In this document: positions 16,693 through 26,100 of the stretch, piece after piece
Numbering within the stretch: position 1 is the first letter of the stretch
How the letters are laid out: each line of letters opens with the position of its first letter
The notes under the pieces: generated by a model
The model's database searches: none
What the model saw: only the letters and a program-made list of their open reading frames with translations
Told to the model about the DNA's origin: nothing
Program-made: the position numbers and the translations under genes
Assembly (NCBI GenBank): GCA_023382975.1
Contig: JAHDXO010000002.1
Location: forward strand, 168,489-232,488
Direction of reading: 5' to 3'
Length of the DNA stretch: 64,000 bases
DNA from: Pirellulaceae bacterium
Lineage (GTDB): Bacteria; Planctomycetota; Planctomycetia; Pirellulales; Pirellulaceae

Positions 16693-18936
16693 ATGGAATC
16701 GATGCCAGCGTTGAGCGATCAACCGGGAAAACGTCTGGTCGCCGACTTGTCGGCCGGACTGGTCGTGTTTCTGGTTGCGTTGCCGCTTTGCTTGGGGATT
16801 GCGCTGGCTTCGAACGCTCCGCTGTTCTCTGGGATTTTGGCTGGCATCGTAGGCGGTCTGGTGGTGGGGGCGATCAGCAAGTCGCACACCAGCGTCAGCG
16901 GTCCCGCGGCGGGGCTGACCGCGGTCGTCGCGGCACAGATCGCGTTGCTCGGATCGTTCGAGGCGTTTCTGGTGGCGGTCGCGTTGGCGGGCGTCCTGCA
17001 GATCGTGCTGGGTGTGATCCGCGCCGGCGCGATCGCGGACTTTGTGCCGTCCAGCGTCATCAAGGGACTCTTGGCGGCGATCGGATTGATTCTGATCTTC
17101 AAGCAACTTCCTCACCTGGTCGGCCACGACAAGAACCCGTTGCTGGTCATGTCCTTTGAAGAGCCCGACAAGGAGACCACTCTTTCGGAACTGTTTCATC
17201 TGTTCCAGTACATCCATCCGGGAGCCACGTTCGTCGGATTGGTATCCATCCTGATCTTGATGGCGTGGGAGAAGATCAAGCCGTTGAAGCACTCGATCGT
17301 CCCGGGACCGCTGGTCGTCGTATTCGTTGGGGTGGGCCTGAGCCTGCTGTTGGCCCACTCCGAAGGCCGGTGGCTGATCGAACCGTCTCACCGCGTGGAA
17401 GTGCCGGTGGTCAAGACGATGGCCGGTTGGCTCGGATTCATGCGCTGGCCCGACCTCGCGGCGCTGACCAACCCCAAGGTGTATCTCGGAGCGATTACCA
17501 TCGGCTTGGTCGCCTCGCTCGAAACGATCTTGAACCTGAAAGCGGTCGACAAGATCGATCCGCAGAAAAGGATCTCGCCCCCCAACCGCGAACTGATCGC
17601 GCAGGGCTTTGGCAACCTGACCGCCGGGTTGATCGGCGGACTGCCGGTGACTTCCGTGATCGTGCGCAGTTCGGTGGCCGTCAATGCGGGCGGCAAGACC
17701 AAACTGGTGACGCTGTTCCACGGCCTGCTGCTGGTTCTGTGCGTGGCCCTGATCCCGACGTGGCTGAACGAGATCCCCTTGTCCTGCCTGGCGGCCATCC
17801 TGATCATGACGGGCCTGAAGCTGTCCAGCGTCAAATTGTTCAAGCAGATGTGGCACGAGGGGCTGACCCAGTTCCTGCCCTTTGTCATCACCGTCGCGGC
17901 GATTCTGCTGACGGATCTGCTGATCGGCATCCTGATCGGCCTGGGATTCAGCATGGTGTTCATTCTGCGGAGCAACCTGCGGCGCCCGTTGCGTCAGATC
18001 GTCGAGAAGCATGTTGGTGGCGACGTCCTGCACATCGAACTCTCGCAGCAGGTCAGTTTTCTCAATCGCGTGGCGCTGTCCAAGGCGTTGGCCGAAATCC
18101 CCCAGGGCGGTCACGTGCTGATCGACGCCCGCAACACCGACTACATCGATGCGGACGTGCTCGATCTGCTGACGGAATATCAAACCGAAGTCGCGCCGGT
18201 GCGCGGTGTCTTCGTCAGCTTGGTCGGATTCAAGGAACATTACCAGCAGGTTGAGGACCGGCTGCAGTACGCCGATTATTCCACTCGCGAGTTGCAGAAC
18301 AGTCTGACCCCCGACCAAGTCATCCAGATTCTTCGCGACGGCAACGATCGGTTTTCTCACGGGCAACTGCTGATTCGCGACCTCCCGCGCCAACGCTTGG
18401 TAACGTCCGGAGCGCAGCATCCACTGGCGGTCGTGCTGAGCGGAGCCAGTTCCCGGACGCCCGTCGAGATGCTCTTCGACATGGGACTGGGAGACATCTT
18501 TTGCTCGCGGGTGACCGGAAACCACATCGGCCCCGGCATCCTGGGAAGCCTCGAATATGCCTGCGCGGTCGCGGGCGCCAAGCTCATCCTGGTGCTGGGC
18601 CATTCCAACAGCGCGGTGATCCGGCTGGCGATCGAGACGTTCGCCTCGAAACAACGTGCGGTGGACTTGACCGGCTGCGACTATCTGGAGCCGATCGTCG
18701 CCGATATCCAACAGGCCATCGAACCCGCGCTGATCGAGCAGTGGAAGTCTCGACCGCCGTCGGAACGGCAGCCCTGCATCGACCGACTGTACCGCGCCCA
18801 CATCCTGCGGAGCATCGGCAGGATTCTGCGGGAGAGCACCATGCTGAATCGCCGGGTCCAGGCAGGGCAACTGAAGATCGTCGGTGGCATGTACGACGTC
18901 TGCTCCGGAGTCGTCGAATTCTTCGAGGGTAGCTGA
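16693..18936 (+). CDS. SulP anion transporter with STAS and degenerate carbonic anhydrase domain
   Basis: A 747-residue inner-membrane SLC26/SulP transporter, by context probably for bicarbonate. About 10-12 hydrophobic helices fill residues 15-430. A STAS region follows (HVLIDARNTDYIDADVLDLL, about 470-530). The last 200 residues have beta-carbonic anhydrase architecture, but Gly584 and Ser586 stand where the zinc cysteine and catalytic aspartate belong (SGASSR), and Ser640 replaces the third ligand (GHSNSA); only His637 remains. The domain is therefore unlikely to be catalytic. ATG 16693 is preferred, with AGGA about ten bases upstream. The stop codon lies inside a palindromic repeat. Confidence 0.9.
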   Translation: MESMPALSDQPGKRLVADLSAGLVVFLVALPLCLGIALASNAPLFSGILAGIVGGLVVGAISKSHTSVSGPAAGLTAVVAAQIALLGSFEAFLVAVALAGVLQIVLGVIRAGAIADFVPSSVIKGLLAAIGLILIFKQLPHLVGHDKNPLLVMSFEEPDKETTLSELFHLFQYIHPGATFVGLVSILILMAWEKIKPLKHSIVPGPLVVVFVGVGLSLLLAHSEGRWLIEPSHRVEVPVVKTMAGWLGFMRWPDLAALTNPKVYLGAITIGLVASLETILNLKAVDKIDPQKRISPPNRELIAQGFGNLTAGLIGGLPVTSVIVRSSVAVNAGGKTKLVTLFHGLLLVLCVALIPTWLNEIPLSCLAAILIMTGLKLSSVKLFKQMWHEGLTQFLPFVITVAAILLTDLLIGILIGLGFSMVFILRSNLRRPLRQIVEKHVGGDVLHIELSQQVSFLNRVALSKALAEIPQGGHVLIDARNTDYIDADVLDLLTEYQTEVAPVRGVFVSLVGFKEHYQQVEDRLQYADYSTRELQNSLTPDQVIQILRDGNDRFSHGQLLIRDLPRQRLVTSGAQHPLAVVLSGASSRTPVEMLFDMGLGDIFCSRVTGNHIGPGILGSLEYACAVAGAKLILVLGHSNSAVIRLAIETFASKQRAVDLTGCDYLEPIVADIQQAIEPALIEQWKSRPPSERQPCIDRLYRAHILRSIGRILRESTMLNRRVQAGQLKIVGGMYDVCSGVVEFFEGS

Positions 18937-19025
18937 ATTCGTGAGAATTCAGACTGTTTGAACGCGGCGAAATTCGTCAGAATTCAGACTTTTCGAACGT
19001 AGCTGAATTCGTGAGAATTCAGACT
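18931..19025. repeat. Three tandem 35-bp palindromic units
   Basis: Units start at 18931, 18966 and 19001, an exact 35-bp period. Units 1 and 3 hold the palindrome TGAATTCGTGAGAATTCA (18934-18951 and 19004-19021). Unit 2 is a diverged copy with GAAATTCGTCAGAATTCAG. The TGA stop of the SulP gene is the first three bases of the first palindrome. There are no spacers between units, so it is not a CRISPR array. Confidence 0.9.
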
Positions 19026-19076
19026 CGATTGCCGCACCCTTCCCTATTTCCACACCTCACCAATCGTCGCCTCCGC

Positions 19077-19808
19077 ATGCATCCGAACCCGTACGATCCA
19101 CCCGCCGCCACGGGCGTTGAACCCCAGGTCGACCGCGCCGCGCGAGCGGCACTCACCGAGCAGATCCGCCAGTTTCTCGACGAGCGGACAAGTGCCTTTC
19201 AATTCGACGAGGCGATTGATCCATTCCGCGCATCATCCGATCCGACGGTCCGGTTCGTTGCGCTGACCGTTTGGTTTCACTACGACGATTGCCAAGACCA
19301 CTTCGTGACGCTTTCGAAGCCGGAGTGGGACTACTTCCAGCGGTTGCTGCTTCTGCTGGAATCGGATCAGCAGATCGAGCTGATCTCCGAGCGGCGCTGG
19401 TCCTGGACTGAATTGCTGGCGCTGGGTTGCCTGATTGGCTTCGGTTGGTGCGTCTGGCAATTCGGATGGGGGCTGCATTTGTTGGCCTTTTCGATTCCGT
19501 TTGGAATCGTCTCGATGATCATCGCGCGGCTGCGCGAGCGGACAATCTCCCGCGGTGCGTACGATCCGATCCTGACACCGTTCGCGAGCTTCGCTGAATT
19601 GAGCGAGGCGTATCGGACAGCCGCTGGGTTTGCGAAGAAGCGTTATCCGCGCGGGTTGGCAAAGCGTCGCATCCGCTCGGGTGTTTCCGAGTTCGGGCTT
19701 CGGTTGCAGTGGTACGCCGTTTGGCTCATGCTGTCGCCGATTCCGCTGCTCGTACAAACCCTGCCAATCTCCGAGACGCGAACCCGAGTCAAGCCGGCGG
19801 CCGGTTAA
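19077..19808 (+). CDS. Hypothetical membrane protein with NPYDPP N terminus
   Basis: A 243-residue protein not assigned to a known family. It starts MHPNPYDPPA, an N-terminal NPYxPP pattern frequent in planctomycete membrane proteins. Residues about 1-115 are soluble. A hairpin of two hydrophobic helices follows (LLALGCLIGFGWCVW and LLAFSIPFGIVSMII), then a charged loop and a final hydrophobic helix near 215-235. An upstream in-frame GTG at 19011 lies in the palindromic repeat and is rejected. No function can be given. Confidence 0.7.
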   Translation: MHPNPYDPPAATGVEPQVDRAARAALTEQIRQFLDERTSAFQFDEAIDPFRASSDPTVRFVALTVWFHYDDCQDHFVTLSKPEWDYFQRLLLLLESDQQIELISERRWSWTELLALGCLIGFGWCVWQFGWGLHLLAFSIPFGIVSMIIARLRERTISRGAYDPILTPFASFAELSEAYRTAAGFAKKRYPRGLAKRRIRSGVSEFGLRLQWYAVWLMLSPIPLLVQTLPISETRTRVKPAAG

Positions 19809-20115
19809 GTGCTTTCTTCTGTGCATTCTCATTATCCCTGCGGCTTTCGTTGCGTCTCATTGGCTGGAAGCTCGGCTCGGGTGACGGCAGTCTGCCGAGT
19901 TCGTTGCACGCATCGTTTACGGTCTCTTTCCTGCAACGGCGGACCTTTCGTCGCCCGACAGCAAATCCAGGGGGATCGGGGAATCATCTTCCGAACCAAA
20001 CAACAAAATCCAAAATCCCCGGAAAGACTACTTGCATTCGGACGATGGAATTGTAAGTTGGCGGCAAAGCGGGCAATCGGATTCGAAAGTCTCTCTTCCG
20101 TGAAAGGACTGACTC
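19809..20115. other. Intergenic leader before the RHS locus
   Basis: No convincing gene. The stretch becomes A-rich near 19990-20040. It ends with GAAAGGA, a strong ribosome-binding site just before the ATG at 20116. It presumably contains the RHS promoter, but no clear -35/-10 pair was identified. Confidence 0.5.
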
Positions 20116-20190
20116 ATGTCGCGAACCGGGTTCTGGCGGCGATTCGTCGCGGCCTTGGAGAAACTGCCCATTGCCCCCCCCCTTATCTAG
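20116..20190 (+). other. ATG start frame ending at a nine-C homopolymer
   Basis: The ATG at 20116 follows GAAAGGA with good spacing and reads 24 codons (MSRTGFWRRFVAALEKLPIA, then PPLI) to a TAG at 20188-20190. A run of nine C occupies 20174-20182. Removing one C would join this frame directly to the 2939-codon RHS frame, whose own first available start is only a TTG at 20171 with no ribosome-binding site. It is either the phase-off state of the RHS gene or a homopolymer error. Confidence 0.6.
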
Positions 20191-23100
20191 CTTGACTCTC
20201 CGGTCGGCCTTCGGTGGGCCGGCAGGGGCCCGGCTAAGCTCGCGATCGGGTGCCTCGAACCGCGGCAACCATGCTCGACGACGACGGCGATCGAAGTGGA
20301 CTTTGGATCGCGTCCTGCGCGTCGAAACGCTCGAAACCCGACAACTGCTCGCCGGCGATCCCGTTAGCAACCTGCTGGTGAACGGCAGCTTCGAAGAGCC
20401 CGTGGTAAACCGTCCGTGGGATGTTTTCTCCACTATTCCGGGCTGGACGCTCGTGGCGGGGCCGAACTTCGAACTGCAGCGAGGGATTTCGATCGCCGCT
20501 GCCCACGGCCAACAACATCTGGAGTTGGACGCTGATACATACGGGCCCGATCAACCCAGCCCTCCTGGCGAACCGGGCTCGATCACCATCGCCCAAACGG
20601 TGGAAACCACGCCCGGCGCCACGTACACGTTGTCCTTCGCCTTTGCGGCGCGACCCGGTACCGGATCGGCGGATAACATCCTGGGCGTCAGTATCATCGG
20701 AACGACGGGCGATACCGGCGAGTTTTCGGCCAGACTGACCGCGGTCGAGCCCGGCTGGAGATACCATGCGTACACCTTCACGGCCTCCGGCGACAGCGTG
20801 ACGGTTTCCTTTGCCGACCGCGGCGTCGACAATACCCTGGGCACGCTCCTGGACAACGTGGCCCTGGTCCCGGATCGCACAATTCCCACGGTGACGGTCA
20901 TCGCGTCCGATCCCTATGCGTTTGAGGCACTGGAGACGGCGGGCGATCCGCTGAATTCCGGCGAGTTCCTCATCACGCTGGACAACCCGGTGTGGTACGA
21001 TGTCGCCATCGATTACCAGATCAGCGGCACGGCAACCAACGGCGAGGACTACACGGTGATCCCCACCAGCGTGACGATCCCTGCGGGGGCCTCGAGCGCT
21101 TCGATCGTCGTGAGCCCGATCGACGACCAATTGCTGGAGGACCAATTCGAGACGGTGGTGCTTACCCTGGCCGCCGGGCCCGGATACACGGTCGGGACCG
21201 AGAGTACCGCCACGGTGCAGATCGAGGACAACGAACGGGCTGGCTTGGACGACCGGCAGAGCGACGATGCCTGCGGCTGCAATGCGTGCGCTCCGTTGTA
21301 CGACGTGATCGAATCCAGCGGCGCGTTGGTCGTCAATTGGAACTGCCTGACCTACCAGAGCCAGCCGCAAACGGTGGTCAGCGTCGAGACGATCCTGCCC
21401 GATGACCAAGCCGCACCGGCGACGGCCCAAGCGACTGCGTCGCTGCTGACGCTGGATGGCACGCTGCTGGGGACCGGCCCCACGGTGTACTTCGCCAACT
21501 CGCCGGAATTGGTGCCGGGCGCTGGGGTGGTGTTGTTGACGCCCGCTCCGGATTTGAACCTGCTCACCGGCCGCTACCAGTGGCGGCTGGCGGTCACCGA
21601 TCCGATCAACGGCCAACGCACGTTCACCGGACCGCTGGATTACGTCAGCCGCGACGACAGTTCGCTGGGCGCCGGCTGGTCCGTCTCCAGCGCCGACGCG
21701 CTGCTGCCGGAAAACGGCGGGCTGAATCTGGTCCGCGGCAGCGGCGGCACGACCTGGTTCGGCGCCCCGGATCAAGGCGTGCCGTCCGAACCCGGAGACC
21801 TGAGCTTCCCGACGCTGACGGCCGGCGCGGACGGTTCCTATCAGGTGCTCCGCAAAGACGGCTCAAGTTCCCTGTTCGACGCAGCGGGCCAACTCACGCA
21901 GGTCGTCGACACGTCCGGCAATGCCATCGTCTACTCGTACACGGATGCCAACGGCGGCGGCCTGGCCAGCGACGTCGCGTCGATCGCCCGCCCCGACGGC
22001 AGCACCGTGTTCTACGACTACACGGACGGCCTGCTGCAGACGATCCGCAAGCAGTACGCGCCCGGCGAACCCGCACACACCCTGGCCACGTTCACCCACG
22101 ACGCCGAAGGCCGGATCGTTTCGATCACCGAGGCCGATCCGGATGGCCCCGCAGGCCCGCTATCGGCGGCGACGCTGGCCTTCAGCTACGAATTCGGCTC
22201 GAACCGCATCTGCACCCTGACCGAACCCGGCGGGCGGACGACCAGCTTCCAATACGACGTCACCGGCCGAGTCCGCCGCGTTGTCCATGCCGACGGCGCG
22301 GTCGAGGAAATTCAACCGACGCAGGGCGCCGGGCCGCTCAGTCTCGGCGACGTGGGCCTGGACCCGGCCGAACCGGCGCCTTTCCTGACGCAGCAGGACA
22401 TGCTGGGCAAGAGCCGCGACGACCTGGGCCGCGAATCCCAGACCCGGACGGATCGTTACGGCAATACGCTTTGGACAAAGGACCCGCTGGGCCACGAGAC
22501 GACCTACCAGCGCGACGCGCACGGCCTGGTCACCCGCCGCATCGATCCCGACCCGGACGGCGGCGACCCGCTCGGCGGCCCCGTCACGCAATTCGCTTAC
22601 GATGCCCGCGGCAACCGCACCGCCGTCATCTATCCCGATGGAAGCAGCCAGTCGTGGACCTACGATCCCGTGTTCAGCCGCGTGCTGACCCACGTCGATG
22701 CCTCGGGCAACCTGACCTGGAACGATATCGACCCGCTGACCGGATCGATCCTGGCCACCACCCGAGTCGTCGGGCTGGACGACCGCACCAGTGACGAAAC
22801 CGACGATGCGACCACCGTCTACGCCTACACCGACGGCACGGACGACCCGGGCACGGCGGTCGATGAGAGCGCCTGGCCCAAGGGGCTGCTGTTGACCGAG
22901 ACCGATCCGCTGGGCCGAGTCACGCGGTACGAATACAACCCGGCCGGCCAGGTGACCCGCGCGAGCCATGCAGCGGGCAGCGTCTTGGAAGCCTTCGTCT
23001 CGTACGAATACGATCAACGAGGCAACCTGATCGCCCAGACCGATGAACTCGGCCACACCGCGTACTGGGAATACGACGCGCTCGACCGCGTGGTGCGCAC

Positions 23101-26100
23101 GATCCAGCCCGACCCGGACGGCGACGGACCGCTGACCGCCCCCGTGACCCAAACCGTCTACAACGCAGCTGGACACGTTTGGCAGCAGATCGACCCGGCC
23201 GGGAACGTCACCGAATACGAATACGACCTCCGCGGCCGGCTGGTCCGCACGTACCAGCCCGATCCGGACGGCCCTGGGCCGTTGCCCCGTCCGGTCACCC
23301 AGTCCGTCTACGATTCCGCCGGGCAACTGGTGCAAACGATCGACCCGGCCGGCCGGATCACCGCGTACCAGTACGACGACGCCGGACGCCAGATCCGCGT
23401 CATCCACTCCGATCCCGACGGCGACGGGCCGCTGGCCGCTCCGGTCACCGAAACGGTCTACAACGCGCTGGGCAACGTCGTCCAGTCGATCGATCCATTG
23501 GGCAACGTGACGGCGTACGAGTACGATCTGCGCGGCCGCCAGGTGCGCACCATCGAACCCGACCCGGACGGCGACGGGCCGCTGGCCGCTCCGGTCAACC
23601 AATCGGTCTACAACGACGCCGGACGGCTGGTGCAAAGCATCGATCCGCTGGGCCGCGTCACCCAGTACGAATACGATAGCCTGGGCCGGCAAATCAGGAC
23701 CATCCAGCCCGATCCGGACGGCGACGGACCGCTCGCCTCGCCGGTCTGGCAATCCGTCTACGACGCCGCGGGCCAATTGGTCCGCTCGATCGACCCGCTG
23801 GGCAACGCCACGCACTACGTGTACGACGCGCGCGGCCGCCAGACGCACACCATCGACGCGCTCGGCAACGTTGCCGAAACCGTGTACGACGCCGCTTCCC
23901 GCGTCACCGCCCAAATCGCCCCCGCCCCGACGCTGACCGACGGCCTGCGCGGCTTCTGGTCCTTCGTCGCCGACGACGGCTCGGCGTCCGTTGGCACGAC
24001 GCAATACCCGGACCTGTCCGGCAACGGCCACACGGCCACCGCCGTCAACGGCCCCGCGCCCACCGCCGGCATCGTCGGCAACGCCCTGCAATTCGACGGC
24101 GCGGGCGACTACGTTTCGCTCGGCAACCCGGCCGGATTGAACTTCACCGGCGCGATCACACTGTCCGCCTGGATCAAGCCCGAAGCGACCGGCGGTATGC
24201 GCAACATCATCGCCCACGGTCACGCCACTTCGCCCAACGGCGAAGTCTACCTGCGCATCAACAACGGCCAGTACCAAGTCGGAAGCTGGAATGGGACCAG
24301 CTACCTCGCCTCGGCCGCCATCCCGGCCGGCGACGTCGGCACGTGGGTCCATCTGACCGGCGTCTACGACCCCGACGCAGGCCAGTGGCGTCTGTACCGC
24401 AACGGCCAACTGCTCGCCTCCGCCGCGCACGCCACCGGCGCGGTTGCCGTCAACGGCAACTGGGCCATCGGGGCACGCGGCACGGGCACCGAACGTTTCT
24501 TCCAAGGCGCGATCGACGAAGTCCGCATCTACGATCGGCCCCTGGACACCGCCGAAATCGCCGTTCTGGCCGGTACGGCCAGCGGCCCGGTCACACGCTA
24601 CGAATACGATAACCTGGGCCGCCAGATCCGCACCATCCTGCCCGATCCGGACGGCGACGGCCCGCTGGCCTCGCCCCAAACCTCGGTCCGCTACAACACC
24701 GCTGGCCAAATCGCCGCGACGACCGATCCGCTCGGGAACGTCACGACGTACGTCTATGATGCCCTTGGTCGCCGGATCCACACGGTCGATCCCCAAGGCA
24801 ACGTCGCCGAAGCCGTCTACGACGCCGCTTCCCGCGTCACCGCCCAAATCGCCCCCGAGCCGACGCTGGCCGACGGCCTGCGCGGATTCTGGTCCTTCGT
24901 CGCCGACGACGGCTCGGCGTCACTTGGCATGACACAACACGTGGACCTGTCCGGCAACGGCCACGCGGCCACCGCCGTCAACGGCCCCGAACCCACCGCC
25001 GGCATCATCGGCAACGCCCTGCAATTCGACGGCGCGGGCGACTACGTCTCGCTGGGCAACCCGGCCGAATTGAACTTCACCGGCGCGATCACGCTGTCCG
25101 CCTGGATCAAGCCCGAAGCGACCGGCGGCATGCGCAACATCATCGCCCACGGCCACGCCACCTCGCCCGCCGGCGAAGTCCACCTGCGCATCAACAACGG
25201 CCAGTACCAAGTCGGAAGCTGGAACGGCACCAGCTACCTCGCCTCGGCCGGCATCCCGGCCGGCGACGTCGGCACGTGGGTGCATCTGGCCGGCGTCTAC
25301 GACCCGGACGCGGGCCAGTGGCGCTTGTACCGCAACGGCCAACTGATGGCCTCCGCCGCCCACGCGACCGGCGCGGTTGCCGTCAACGGCAACTGGGCCA
25401 TCGGCGCCCGCGGCACGGGCACCGAACGTTTCTTCCAGGGCGCGATCGACGAAGTCCGCATCTACGACCGCCCGCTGGAGATTGCCGAAATCGCCGTCCT
25501 GGCCGGCACGGACACCGGCCCGGCGACCTACTATGTCCACGACGGGCTCGGACGCCAGACGCACACCATCGACGCGCTCGGCAACGTCACCGAGATCCGT
25601 TATGACGCCGCCTCGCAAGTCGTTGCCGTCGTCGCCCCGGCGCCGACCGTAACGCAAGATCTGCGCGGATTCTGGTCCCTTGTAGCTGACGACAGCTCGG
25701 CGTCAGTTGGTCTGACGCGATTCGCCGACCTGTCCGGCAACGGCCATACGGCCACCGCCGTGAATGGCCCCGAACCCACCCCCGGGATCATCGGCAACGC
25801 CCTGCAATTCGACGGCGCGGACGACTACGTCTCGCTGGGCAACCCGGCCGAACTGAACATCGCCGGCGCGATCACGCTGTCCGCCTGGATCAAGCCCGAA
25901 GCGACCGACGGCATGCGCAACATCATCGCCCACGGCCACGCCACTTCGCCCGCCGGCGAAGTCTACCTGCGCATCAACAACGGCCAGTACCAAGTGGGAA
26001 GCTGGAACGGGACCAACTACCTCGCGTCGGCCGTCATCCCGGCCGGCGACGTCGGCTCATGGGTCCACCTGGCCGGCGTCTACGACCCCGACGCGGGCCA

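Noticed and set aside
18931..19025. CRISPR array
   Set aside because: The 35-bp units, like the 30-bp units at 52847-52936 and the 67-bp units at 1-196, are directly adjacent without unique spacers, and no cas gene is present.
22160..24847. 895-codon antisense frame across the RHS gene
   Set aside because: Valine/glycine/aspartate-rich mirror of repetitive GC-rich coding sequence, with no domain and no start signal; the same reasoning applies to 16675-18870 and 20234-21775 on the minus strand.
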